The notes beneath the pieces were generated by a model. The model was not told the DNA's origin and searched no databases. It worked only from the letters and a program-made list of their open reading frames with translations. A stretch of 48,181 nt of DNA, from contig NZ_NIRR01000031.1 of assembly GCF_002204745.1 (NCBI RefSeq), positions 1 to 48,181 of the forward strand, given 5' to 3'. This DNA comes from Hymenobacter amundsenii (GTDB lineage: Bacteria > Bacteroidota > Bacteroidia > Cytophagales > Hymenobacteraceae). Positions 14,229-22,808 of this stretch are shown one piece after another. Numbering within the stretch: position 1 is the first letter of the stretch; each line of letters opens with the position of its first letter. A program made the translations under genes and the position numbers.

Positions 14229-16226
14229 ATGCAAGACTCTGTCATCCCTGCTGCCGGCGCACCGTTTTCAACGTTTCTGTACGTGCTGATTCCGCTGCTG
14301 CCGTTTTTGGGTTTTCTACTCAACGGGCTGCTCAACCGGAAGCTGTCGGCTACGGTGGCTGGGGCCATCAGCAGCCTCGCGGTGCTGGGCTCGTTCCTGA
14401 TTTCGGTGATGCTGTTCTGGGAATTCCTGCACCCCTCGGCCCAGTGGATTGCCCCCGGCGCCACGGCCCACCAAGCCTACACCGTCCAGCTGTTCGATTG
14501 GATTTCGGTGGGCTCAATGCAGATTCCCTTCTCCTACCAGATCGACCAGCTCAGCCTGATTATGCTGCTGCTGGTAACGGGCGTGGGCTTCCTGATTCAC
14601 ATCTACAGCATCGGCTACATGGCCCACGACGAGAACGTGGGCAAGTTTTTCAGCTTCCTGAACCTATTCGTGTTCTCAATGCTGGTGCTGGTGCTGGGCT
14701 CCAACTTCCTGATTCTGTTTATCGGCTGGGAAGGCGTGGGGCTGTGCTCCTACCTGCTCATCGGCTTCTGGAACACGAACACCAGCTACAACAACGCCGC
14801 TAAAAAGGCCTTCATCATCAACCGCGTCGGTGACCTGGGCTTCCTGCTCGGCATCTTCCTGATTTACCTCACCTTTAATTCGGTGCAGTTCGGCGAGGTA
14901 TTCCAGAAGGCCTCGCTCGGCCAGTTCGGCCCCTACGGCGTGGGCGTGGTCACGTTTATTACGCTGCTGCTGTTCGTGGGCGCCACCGGCAAATCGGCCC
15001 AGCTGCCACTATACACTTGGCTGCCCGATGCCATGGCCGGCCCCACCCCCGTTTCGGCCCTCATCCACGCCGCGACGATGGTCACGGCGGGCATCTACAT
15101 GATTCTGCGGGCCAACGTACTCTTCACGCTGGCTCCCCACACGCTGGAGGTTATTGCCATCATCGGTGCGGCCACGGCCCTGTTCGCGGCCACCATCGGC
15201 TTGGCCCAGAACGATATCAAGAAGGTGCTGGCCTACTCCACCGTGTCGCAACTGGGCTACATGTTCCTGGCGCTGGGCGTGATGGGCTACAGCACGTCGC
15301 TGTTCCACGTACTTACTCACGCCTTCTTCAAGGCCCTGATGTTCCTGGGCGCGGGCTCCGTGATTCATGCCATGAGCAACGAGCAGGACATGCGCCGTAT
15401 GGGCGGTTTGCGTAAGGCCCTGCCCATTACGTTCATCACCTTCCTGGTCGGCTGTTTAGCCATTGCCGGCATCCCGCCCTTCGCGGGCTTCTTCTCCAAG
15501 GATGAGATTCTGCTCCACGCCTTCGAGCACAGCAAAGTGCTGTACGCGGTGGGTTTGTTCACGGCCTTCCTGACGGCCTTCTACATGTTCCGCCTGCTGT
15601 TCCTGACCTTCTTCGGCGAGTTCCGGGGCACCGAGGAACAGAAGCACCACCTGCACGAGTCGCCCGCTTCCATGACCCTGCCGCTCATCGTGCTGGCCAT
15701 TCTGGCGGCCGTGGGTGGCTTTATGAACGCACCCTTCTTCTTAGGTGAGGAAAACGCCTACCTGTCCAACTACCTCGCCCCTATCTTCACGTACTCGCAG
15801 AAGCTCAACCCGGCCGCGTTTGGCGCGGAGGTTGACCACGGCACCGAGCTCATGCTCATCGGACTTTCGGTGGGCGCGGGCGTGCTGGGCATCATCTTCG
15901 CCTACGTGATGTACGTGAGTCGTGGAGTACGCCCGGCCGAAGAAGGCGCGCCCCGCGGCTTCCTCGACAACCTGGTGTACCACAAGTACTACATCGACGA
16001 GCTGTACAACGCCCTACTGGTGCGACCCATCATGTGGCTGTCGCGCGGCCTCTACCGCTTCGTCGAAAACGGCATCATCGACCCCATCGTCAACGGTTTC
16101 GGCCGCGTAACGCTCGGCGGCGGCCAGCTACTCCGCGCCGTGCAAACCGGCTCCGTCGAAACCTACCTCATCCTCATGGTCGTCAGCATCGTGCTGATTA
16201 TGGCGCTGAACTTCGGGAAGTTTTAG
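14229..16226 (+). CDS. nuoL: NADH-quinone oxidoreductase subunit L
   Basis: NuoL is the distal antiporter-like proton pump of complex I. The 665-residue product has the Mrp/antiporter core. Conserved segments are FIGWEGVGLCSYLLIGFW (with the key Glu), LYTWLPDAMAGPTPVSALIH, and AQNDIKKVLAYSTVSQLGYM. The C-terminal lateral-helix region (DNLVYHKYYIDELYNALLV) and last anchor helix (LILMVVSIVLIMALNFG) are also present. Length is normal. Start ATG 14229 follows the palindromic spacer. A small unrelated gene lies between it and nuoM. Confidence 0.96.
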   Translation: MQDSVIPAAGAPFSTFLYVLIPLLPFLGFLLNGLLNRKLSATVAGAISSLAVLGSFLISVMLFWEFLHPSAQWIAPGATAHQAYTVQLFDWISVGSMQIPFSYQIDQLSLIMLLLVTGVGFLIHIYSIGYMAHDENVGKFFSFLNLFVFSMLVLVLGSNFLILFIGWEGVGLCSYLLIGFWNTNTSYNNAAKKAFIINRVGDLGFLLGIFLIYLTFNSVQFGEVFQKASLGQFGPYGVGVVTFITLLLFVGATGKSAQLPLYTWLPDAMAGPTPVSALIHAATMVTAGIYMILRANVLFTLAPHTLEVIAIIGAATALFAATIGLAQNDIKKVLAYSTVSQLGYMFLALGVMGYSTSLFHVLTHAFFKALMFLGAGSVIHAMSNEQDMRRMGGLRKALPITFITFLVGCLAIAGIPPFAGFFSKDEILLHAFEHSKVLYAVGLFTAFLTAFYMFRLLFLTFFGEFRGTEEQKHHLHESPASMTLPLIVLAILAAVGGFMNAPFFLGEENAYLSNYLAPIFTYSQKLNPAAFGAEVDHGTELMLIGLSVGAGVLGIIFAYVMYVSRGVRPAEEGAPRGFLDNLVYHKYYIDELYNALLVRPIMWLSRGLYRFVENGIIDPIVNGFGRVTLGGGQLLRAVQTGSVETYLILMVVSIVLIMALNFGKF

Positions 16227-16235
16227 TTAACAACT

Positions 16236-16469
16236 ATGCTGAGCACGCTTCTTCTATCTGGTGGAGAACATGACCCTATCATGTTTGTCGCATGGATATT
16301 TCCGATGCTCGGCTTGTTCTATTATTTCATTCCTACTCTGGTTGGGCGAAGTAAACCTCAAAGCCAATCCATATTTCTGATCAACCTTCTGTTGGGTTGG
16401 ACAATCATTGGATGGGCTTATGCGCTGATCTTGGCTTTACAAAATTCGTCTTCACACTCACGGCTCTAG
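16236..16469 (+). CDS. Superinfection-immunity-like small membrane protein
   Basis: The 77-residue product has two hydrophobic helices. The first is MFVAWIFPMLGLFYYFIPTL. The second contains NLLLGWTIIGWAYALILAL, close to the N-x-x-x-G-W-T-x-x-G-W-x-x-A-L signature of the Imm_superinfect family named after phage T4 Imm. T4 Imm blocks DNA entry of later-arriving phages; chromosomal relatives are widespread and mostly uncharacterised. It starts 9 bases after nuoL and ends 34 bases before nuoM, so it is transcribed with complex I. Its base composition is more AT-rich than both neighbours, which points to recent acquisition. Family call rests on the motif; an antiphage role is inference. Confidence 0.72.
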   Translation: MLSTLLLSGGEHDPIMFVAWIFPMLGLFYYFIPTLVGRSKPQSQSIFLINLLLGWTIIGWAYALILALQNSSSHSRL

Positions 16470-16503
16470 TTTCTGAGCACCTCCAGAACAACCTGCTTAG
16501 TTA

Positions 16504-17973
16504 ATGCTGACTGTCCTTCTTCTACTCTGGCCCGTGGTGGCCGCCCTGCTGCTGCACTTCTTCAAGGGGAAGGCGGCGCGGGTAGCGGCATTTGGCGCGG
16601 CCCTCGTTGAGTTCCTGCTGGCTGCCTACGCGGCCCTGCTTTTCAACGCCAATAACTCCGGCCAATTCAGCTTCAACTACGCCTGGGTAGCCTCGGCCGG
16701 CATCAACTTCCACCTCGGCATGGACGGGCTCAGTTTGTCGCTGGTGCTGCTGACGACGCTGCTGGTGCCTATTATTCTGCTCAGCGCCTTCCGCCGCAAC
16801 TTCGAGAACGAGTCGGTGTTCTACGCGCTGGTGCTGTTCATGCAAACCGGCCTGATTGGCGTATTCACGGCCCAGGATGCCTTCCTGTTCTACTTCATGT
16901 GGGAGGTGGCCCTGATTCCAATTTACTTCCTGGCCGGCGTCTGGGGCGGCACTGAGCGGGCGCGGGTCACGTTCAAGTTCTTCCTCTACACCATCATCGG
17001 TTCGCTGTTCATGCTGGCCGGCTTCGTGTACCTCTACTTCCAGACCGGCCCCTCGCCCGACGGCCTCTCGGCCCACAATTCGGCCCTGACCTCGTTCTAC
17101 AACATCAACCTGCCCGTCGAAACCCAACTGTGGGTGTTCTGGCTGATTTTCGCGGCCTTCGCCGTGAAGATGCCCATCTTCCCCTTCCACACCTGGCAGC
17201 CCGACACCTACACCGAGTCGCCCGCCCCGGCGAGTATGCTGCTGGCCGGCATCATGCTGAAAATGGGCATCTATGGCTGCATGCGCTGGCTGCTGCCCGT
17301 TGTGCCCCTGGGCGTTGACTACTGGCAGAACCTGGTGCTCATTCTGGCCGTCATCGGCATTATTTACGGGGCCATCATCGCCATCCGCCAGCACGATGTG
17401 AAGCGGCTCATCGCCTACTCCTCGCTCTCGCACGTGGGCCTGATGATTGCCGGCGTGTTCTCGCTCACCCAGCTTGGTATGCAGGGCGCCAGCATTCAGA
17501 TGCTGGCCCACGGCATCAACGTAGTGGGCCTGTTCTTCATTGCTGATGCTATTGAGCGCCGCACCGGAACCCGCAACATCGCCGATCTGGGCGGCCTTAC
17601 CCGAAAGGCGCCGGCCCTCACGGTGTGCTTCCTGGTGCTGCTGCTGGGTACGGTGGCGCTGCCGCTCACCAACGGTTTCGTGGGCGAGTTCCTACTGCTG
17701 GCCGGCGTATACGAGCACAACGCCTGGCTAGGCGCGGTGGCCGGCATCACCATCATCCTGAGCGCCGTGTACCTGCTGCGTATGTTCCAGCGCGTTATGC
17801 TCGGTCCCGATTCCGCCTACTCGGCCACCTTCACCGACCTCACTAGCGGCGAAATAGCCGTGCTGGTGCCGCTCATCGTGCTGGTGTTCTGGATTGGCAT
17901 CTTCCCCAATTTCTTCCTGCACCTGTCGGAAGGCAGCGTGCTGGGAATTCTGGGCGAAGTAGTGAAACGGTAA
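16504..17973 (+). CDS. nuoM: NADH-quinone oxidoreductase subunit M
   Basis: NuoM is the middle antiporter-like proton-pumping subunit. The 489-residue product has about 14 helices. Conserved blocks are YFMWEVALIPIYFLAGVWGG (with the membrane Glu), FPFHTWQPDTYTESPAPASM, and IRQHDVKRLIAYSSLSHVGL with the central Lys. A late LTNGFVGEFLLLAGVY segment is also present. ATG 16504 gives a hydrophobic first helix as expected. Length is typical. Confidence 0.96.
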   Translation: MLTVLLLLWPVVAALLLHFFKGKAARVAAFGAALVEFLLAAYAALLFNANNSGQFSFNYAWVASAGINFHLGMDGLSLSLVLLTTLLVPIILLSAFRRNFENESVFYALVLFMQTGLIGVFTAQDAFLFYFMWEVALIPIYFLAGVWGGTERARVTFKFFLYTIIGSLFMLAGFVYLYFQTGPSPDGLSAHNSALTSFYNINLPVETQLWVFWLIFAAFAVKMPIFPFHTWQPDTYTESPAPASMLLAGIMLKMGIYGCMRWLLPVVPLGVDYWQNLVLILAVIGIIYGAIIAIRQHDVKRLIAYSSLSHVGLMIAGVFSLTQLGMQGASIQMLAHGINVVGLFFIADAIERRTGTRNIADLGGLTRKAPALTVCFLVLLLGTVALPLTNGFVGEFLLLAGVYEHNAWLGAVAGITIILSAVYLLRMFQRVMLGPDSAYSATFTDLTSGEIAVLVPLIVLVFWIGIFPNFFLHLSEGSVLGILGEVVKR

Positions 17974-17974
17974 T

Positions 17975-18127
17975 CCCACCCCAACCCCTCCCCAAAAGAT
18001 GCCGCGTATCGAGCGGGGAAGGCGCTAATTTTTAGCATTCTAGCTTCTAGTCTGTAGTCCAAAAAAGAGCCCCTATCTATTCGTCTGGTTCCCCTCCCTT
18101 TTGGGCCGGGGGCCGGGGGGAGGGGTC
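17975..18127. repeat. Imperfect inverted-repeat spacer, CCCCTCCCC family, nuoM-nuoN
   Basis: The left side reads CCCACCCCAACCCCTCCCC followed by AAAAG. The right side reads CTTTTGGGCC, then a G-rich run, then GGGGAGGGG close to the nuoN start. The arms pair loosely. The centre carries a small repeat (TTCTAGCTTCTAGTCTG). Nothing coding is seen. Confidence 0.65.
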
Positions 18128-18135
18128 CCGACGAT

Positions 18136-19548
18136 ATGAATTCAATCATTCTGCTTTCCGTACTGGGCCTGGGCAACCTGTTTCTGGGGTTCCGCCGTTC
18201 CAACCGGCTGCTGCTGCCCATCATGATGCTCATTCTGGGCCTCGTGCTGACGGTGAACTTCCTGGACTGGAACACCGGCGCGGTGCAGCTCATCCGATTC
18301 CCGATGCTGACCACCGACAACTTCTCGGTGGCCTTCACGGGCATTATCGTGCTCACGGCCCTACTGCTCGTGCCGTTCTCGCAGCGCTACGTGCTCGACG
18401 AGGAGGCCAACCTAGCCGAGTATTACTCGCTGCTGCTGTTCTCGCTGGTGGGGGCCATTATGCTGGTCAGCTACAACCACCTGCTGATGCTGTTTCTGGG
18501 CATCGAGACGCTGAGCATCGCCATGTACGTGCTGGCGGGCTCCGACAAGCGCAACCTGCGCTCCAACGAAGCGGCCCTCAAGTACTTCCTGATGGGCGCG
18601 TTCTTCACCGGCATCCTGCTCTTCGGAATGGCGCTGGTGTACGGGGCTACGGGTACGTTCGAGCTCAACCAAATCAGCTTCGCAGTCCAGAACCCGGTTA
18701 ACGCCTCGCTGCGGCCGATGCTCTACATTGGCATGCTGCTGATGCTGATCGGCATGTCGTTTAAGGTAGGTGCCGCGCCCTTCCACTTCTGGACGCCCGA
18801 CGTGTATGAGGGCACGCCCACCTTCTTCACAGCCTTCATGAGCACGGTAGTAAAAGTAGCGGGCATTGCCGCGCTGCTGAAACTGCTGGTACAGGTGTTT
18901 CCGGCCGCTTCGGCCCAGGGCGTGTGGTTGCCCACGCTCACGGCCATCTGCGTGCTCACGCTGCTCATCGGCAATGTGGGGGCCGTCGTCCAGACCAGCC
19001 TCAAGCGGATGCTGGCCTATTCCAGCATCTCCCACGCCGGCTACCTGCTCATTGCGCTGGTGGCCTACAATGGCGCCCTCGAAGGCCCGTCGGCCAACGC
19101 CGTGCTGTTCTATTCGCTGGCTTACTCGGTGGCTACGGTGGCCGCCTTCGGGGTGCTGAAACTGGTAGCCGACGCCCGCCAGCGTGAGGACTATAACGGC
19201 CTCAACGGCTTGGCCAAAACCAACCCGCTGCTGGCCTTCTGCCTCACGGTATCCATGTTGAGCCTAGCCGGTATTCCGCTCACTGGCGGTTTCTTCGGCA
19301 AGTTCTTCGTGTTCGCGGCCGCCGTCGAAAACGGCTACATCGGCCTTGTCATCTTCGCCCTACTAATGTCGATGGTAAGCATCTACTACTACCTGCGCCC
19401 CATTATCGCCATGTACATGCGCGACGCCGACGACGATACGGCCGCGGCCGTGCCCGTCAGCACTTTCCAGTCGGGTGCCCTGCTGCTGCTGGCCCTGCTG
19501 ACGGTATTGTTGGGCGTGCTTCCCGGTTTGGTGGCCGGGGTGCTATAA
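18136..19548 (+). CDS. nuoN: NADH-quinone oxidoreductase subunit N
   Basis: NuoN is the proximal antiporter-like subunit of complex I. The 470-residue protein shows the family block FLGIETLSIAMYVLAGSDKR with its membrane Glu, NEAALKYFLMGAFFTGILL, FHFWTPDVYEGTPTFFTAFM, and TSLKRMLAYSSISHAGYLLI with its Lys. A late LTGGFFGKFFVFAAAVENG segment follows. It closes the locus and is followed by an intrinsic terminator. ATG 18136 lies right after the GC-rich spacer. Confidence 0.96.
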   Translation: MNSIILLSVLGLGNLFLGFRRSNRLLLPIMMLILGLVLTVNFLDWNTGAVQLIRFPMLTTDNFSVAFTGIIVLTALLLVPFSQRYVLDEEANLAEYYSLLLFSLVGAIMLVSYNHLLMLFLGIETLSIAMYVLAGSDKRNLRSNEAALKYFLMGAFFTGILLFGMALVYGATGTFELNQISFAVQNPVNASLRPMLYIGMLLMLIGMSFKVGAAPFHFWTPDVYEGTPTFFTAFMSTVVKVAGIAALLKLLVQVFPAASAQGVWLPTLTAICVLTLLIGNVGAVVQTSLKRMLAYSSISHAGYLLIALVAYNGALEGPSANAVLFYSLAYSVATVAAFGVLKLVADARQREDYNGLNGLAKTNPLLAFCLTVSMLSLAGIPLTGGFFGKFFVFAAAVENGYIGLVIFALLMSMVSIYYYLRPIIAMYMRDADDDTAAAVPVSTFQSGALLLLALLTVLLGVLPGLVAGVL

Positions 19549-19582
19549 GCTGAGGAGCCCCTTTGCCACCGCGCAAACCGAC

Positions 19583-19613
19583 AACGCCCCCGCCGCCTGG
19601 TGGGGGCGTTTTG
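19583..19613 (+). terminator. Intrinsic terminator after nuoN
   Basis: AACGCCCCC (19583-19591) and GGGGGCGTT (19602-19610) form a perfect stem around GCCGCCTGGT, followed by TTTG. It ends the nuoK-N transcript. Confidence 0.8.
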
Positions 19614-19697
19614 CGTTCGGGCCACTTGTATCTTATCGGCTAAAAAGCAGACTGCTGCTGCCGGGTTTTATCATTTCTGGGGTCAAATAGGACGAAT

Positions 19698-19783
19698 GTA
19701 GCGTGAAGCCCCAGCTTCGCGTTTCGTTGAACGACGTCGATTGGCAGTCAGCAACAACGCGCGAAGCTGGCGCTTCGCGCTAC
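19698..19783. repeat. Palindromic GTAGCG-GAAGC element at the 5' edge of a broken gene
   Basis: GTAGCGTGAAGCCCCAGCTT followed by CGCG (to 19721) pairs with the arm 19760-19783 at 22 of 24 positions. The 38-base centre is unrelated. The right arm abuts the surviving part of an S41 protease gene, so the element sits at the truncation point. Confidence 0.75.
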
Positions 19784-20227
19784 CTCTTACGGGCGCAAGT
19801 CCACCTGGCCAACTACAAGGCCCTGCGCCAGCCCGGCGGCTACGGCCGGTTTGGCCCACCCCAAGCCCTCTACATAACGCCCGCCGCCAGCCCGCGCTTC
19901 CTTGGCCCGCTCGTGCTACTCACTTCCGACCAGACTGCCAGCGCCGCCGAAGACCTAACGATTTCCCTGGCTCAACGCCCCGAAGTGACGCTTGTGGGCA
20001 CGGCAACTAAGGGCATGTTCTCCGATATGTACAGCGTGCACTTGCCCAACGGCCTCAACGTCACGCTTTCCAACCAGCGCTACACCACCCCCACCGGCCA
20101 GGTGCTGGAAGACGTAGGTGTGGCCCCGGATGTGCCCATCGAGAACACGCCCACCACCCTGCAACAGGGCCAGGATCCGGTGCTGCAAAAGGCGCTGGAA
20201 GTGGCCCGGCAGAAGGTTCGTCCCTGA
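19703..20227 (+). pseudogene. C-terminal remnant of an S41-family (tail-specific) protease
   Basis: The sequence from about 19790 encodes the C-terminal half of an S41 peptidase catalytic domain. It has a VLLTSDQTASAAED segment with the nucleophile Ser, LVGTATKGMFSDMYSVHLPN, and VLEDVGVAPDVPIENTP. The N-terminal half, including any signal peptide and upstream domain, is missing. The only available start, GTG 19703, lies inside a palindromic repeat whose translated product is not protein-like. The catalytic Lys expected downstream of the Ser may be the one in ATKGM. Most likely a dead fragment; a working short protein cannot be excluded. Confidence 0.65.
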
Positions 20228-20275
20228 TCGTCCGGATTTTCCAGAACTTCAACTCTGGGGAACTCCGCAAAACCG

Positions 20276-21616
20276 CTACTTTTTCAGCACCCGGATACTG
20301 ATGCGGCGGTTGAGGGCGCGGCCTTCGTCAGTAGTGTTGGATGTGATAAAGTACTTGCCGCCATAGCCCTTGGCCTGCACCCGATTGATGTCCACACCCA
20401 TGCCCGCAATGGCCAGCATGGCCGTTTTGGCGCGCTCCTCGCTGAGCTGGAAGTTCTTCAGCGCCGCGCCCGTGCTGTCGGTGTATCCCCCAATTTTCAC
20501 CACCGAGCCGGGGAAGGTGTTGAGGATGCTGGCCACGTTGCGCAGCTGCATAAACGATTCGTCGGTGAGCGTGGTGGCACCGGGTTCGAAGTACACCCGG
20601 TCGAAGTTGATCCAGCCCTTGGTGCGGTTCACCGAATCAACCTGTCGGGCAGGGTCGGCCAGGAAGATGTAGAGGCGGTTTTCCGTGGAGTTGGCCCCGA
20701 CTTTCTGGGTAGTGCCGTCGGCTAATCGCAGAATCAGGGGCTGGCCCGTATCGTAGATGTAGTTGCCACTGGCATCGTCGTAGCGGCCGGTGGAGCCGGC
20801 AGGGCTGGTAGTAGCTGCTGTGGCCCGAGCCGTCAGGGGCTCGGCCACCGAGGCTGACGTAGCCGCTAAGCTTAGCGCGGAGGCGGGCGGCGTTTCGCGC
20901 TGGTTACCGAAGATATAGCCCAGTGCTACTGCCAGCAGCAGTAGCAGTCCCCAGGGCCACCGCGCTGAACCGCTGCCCGTTTCGGGATTCTTCGGTGTGT
21001 ACGTATGGCCGCCACCCACCGGGGCCCAAGTGCCGGCCGCCGCATTCGGCAAGGGTAGCGCGGGCACCGCCACCGGCGCGGGCTTACCCTGCAGAATAGC
21101 CGGCGCAGCCACCGGACGGGCAGTCTCGGACGGCAACTCAGGCAGCTCCCCACCTTCCCGGATCAGCCAGGTAGCCAGTGCCGCCGCGCCGAAGTTCTGC
21201 TCCTGGCTATGCTCCCCAATAACGCCCAGCGTAGCCACGGCCGCCGCGCTCAACACCCGCTCGGCCGCCGACACCGCCACGCCGCCGGCCGTAGCCAACC
21301 GGAGCGCCGTGAAGTGGTAGGAATCGCCCAGCAGCCCCTGCATCAACGACTCGCCGCGCCGGGCCCAGGCCTGCTTGTTTTCGGGGGTGGTGGGCTCCAG
21401 TACGCTGGCTCCGTACGCCTCCCGGCTCAGCTTCCAGACGGCTTCCGGTCCTTCGGGGCCGCTGGCCCTGCCGCTGAGGGCCTGCACTACCACCGGAATG
21501 GCCCGCTGAAACGTGAGTCGCAACGCCATTATGTCTTCGTGGGTTTCCTGCGCCAGCTGCTCCAGCGTTTCATCGCGAAAAGCGACCTGAATGCTGTTTG
21601 CTAAGGTGTATTCCAT
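20276..21616 (-). CDS. DUF937 / OmpA-domain envelope protein
   Basis: The 446-residue protein has three parts. Residues 1 to about 170 resemble DUF937 (helical, Ala/Gly-rich repeats such as ALRLATAGGVAVSAAERVLS). A proline/alanine-rich linker is followed by one membrane segment near 225-245 (WGLLLLLAVALGYIFG). The C-terminal OmpA-like domain (about 335-442) has INFDRVYFEPGATTL, KIGGYTDSTG and GRALNRRISIRV, typical for peptidoglycan binding. No N-terminal signal peptide is seen, so the DUF937 half is probably cytoplasmic and the OmpA half periplasmic. The leader upstream of ATG 21616 is strikingly AT-rich. Function unknown. Confidence 0.85.
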   Translation of the reverse strand: MEYTLANSIQVAFRDETLEQLAQETHEDIMALRLTFQRAIPVVVQALSGRASGPEGPEAVWKLSREAYGASVLEPTTPENKQAWARRGESLMQGLLGDSYHFTALRLATAGGVAVSAAERVLSAAAVATLGVIGEHSQEQNFGAAALATWLIREGGELPELPSETARPVAAPAILQGKPAPVAVPALPLPNAAAGTWAPVGGGHTYTPKNPETGSGSARWPWGLLLLLAVALGYIFGNQRETPPASALSLAATSASVAEPLTARATAATTSPAGSTGRYDDASGNYIYDTGQPLILRLADGTTQKVGANSTENRLYIFLADPARQVDSVNRTKGWINFDRVYFEPGATTLTDESFMQLRNVASILNTFPGSVVKIGGYTDSTGAALKNFQLSEERAKTAMLAIAGMGVDINRVQAKGYGGKYFITSNTTDEGRALNRRISIRVLKK

Positions 21617-21768
21617 GATTTCTTCCCGCTTATATCCAACATAAATAAAACTACATTTTTTATTTGAATAATTAATATAAAAACCCTAATAAGAAGCCTG
21701 TCCCTCAGTAGAGAAGCCGGCAGAACGTATTCGGGTGTTTGCCGCAGCGGACCACTTCGAAAACTGGC

Positions 21769-22572
21769 TCAAGTGCGGCGGAGCACCACGGTTTCTTCGT
21801 TGGCATACACCACGGCCTCGTCGGGAAAGGGTTCGTCGCCCCGGAATTTCTGGAGCAGGCGGGCGGTGGTGATGATGTCTTTTTGGCAGTAACGGGCAAT
21901 GCGGGGCAAATCGTTTTCCTCGTAGTACACCCGGGCCACATCCTTACCCTGAATGTCGTCTTTGGGCGTGGGGATGCCGAACATGGCCGCCAGCAGACTC
22001 AGGGACGTGAACGACTTCCGGTCGCCGAACTTCCAGAGTTCCATCGTATCGAGGTGGGGCACTTCCCAGGGCTTTTTGCCAGCCGTATCGAGGTGAGGCG
22101 GCAGGGGCAGGCCGTTGATGAGCAGGCGGCGCGAGAGGTAGGGAAAGTCGAACTCCTTGCCGTTGTGCCCGCAGAGCCGAAACTGCGGCCGGTGGCTGAT
22201 GACGGCGCTGAATTCGCGCAGCAGTTCCCGTTCGTCGTGCCCGAAAAACGACTTCACGCTGAAGCGTAGCGCCCCGTCGGCGGCGTACCGGAACCGCCCC
22301 ACCGAAATACACACCACCCGCCCGAACTCGGCGTAGATGCCGGCCTGCTCGAACAGGGCCGAGGCGTGCAGGGTATCGGGCAGGGGCGCGATGTGACCGT
22401 GGTGCGAAATCCAGCCTTTCTCGCGGCGCAGCGCGTGGCACTTATGCTCCCAAAGCTCCTTGAGCATCTCGTGCAGGTCGTCGTGGCAGCCCACGCAGGG
22501 CACGGTTTCGATGTCGAGCACGAATATCTCGTCGAGTTTCAGGTCGCGGAGCAGGCGCATAACGGGCAGCAT
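21769..22572 (-). CDS. Predicted 3'-5' exonuclease, PolB-like DEDDy family
   Basis: The 267-residue protein matches the stand-alone PolB exonuclease-like group. It has exo I FVLDIETVP (Asp-Ile-Glu), exo II in FRLCGHNGKEFDFPYLSRR, and exo III in IARYCQKDIITTARLL (Tyr-x3-Asp). These acidic residues bind the two catalytic metals. It presumably trims DNA 3' ends; its physiological role is not established. ATG 22572 was chosen because the 18 residues before it in the longer frame (to 22626) are not family-like; ATG 22560 is a close alternative. The gene is divergent from the DUF2314 lipoprotein gene. Confidence 0.85.
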   Translation of the reverse strand: MLPVMRLLRDLKLDEIFVLDIETVPCVGCHDDLHEMLKELWEHKCHALRREKGWISHHGHIAPLPDTLHASALFEQAGIYAEFGRVVCISVGRFRYAADGALRFSVKSFFGHDERELLREFSAVISHRPQFRLCGHNGKEFDFPYLSRRLLINGLPLPPHLDTAGKKPWEVPHLDTMELWKFGDRKSFTSLSLLAAMFGIPTPKDDIQGKDVARVYYEENDLPRIARYCQKDIITTARLLQKFRGDEPFPDEAVVYANEETVVLRRT

Positions 22573-22808
22573 TAAAATGGGGCGGATAGTGGAATATAGG
22601 GGTTTTACGGGCGATAGGCGAAGCATTACTTCTGTAAGTATCCGCTCAACAGGGTTAGCAGGCCAGTTGCTGCCAGGCTACCGGAAAGGCCTTCTCCCGG
22701 TGGTTCCGGCAAAGAAGGCAGCCTACTTCACTGGTGAAGCATCTGCCGGAATCCGTTTATTTGCGCCGTTAATCCTCTATTCCAGCTTCCTTAAGCAGCC
22801 TGTATCAC

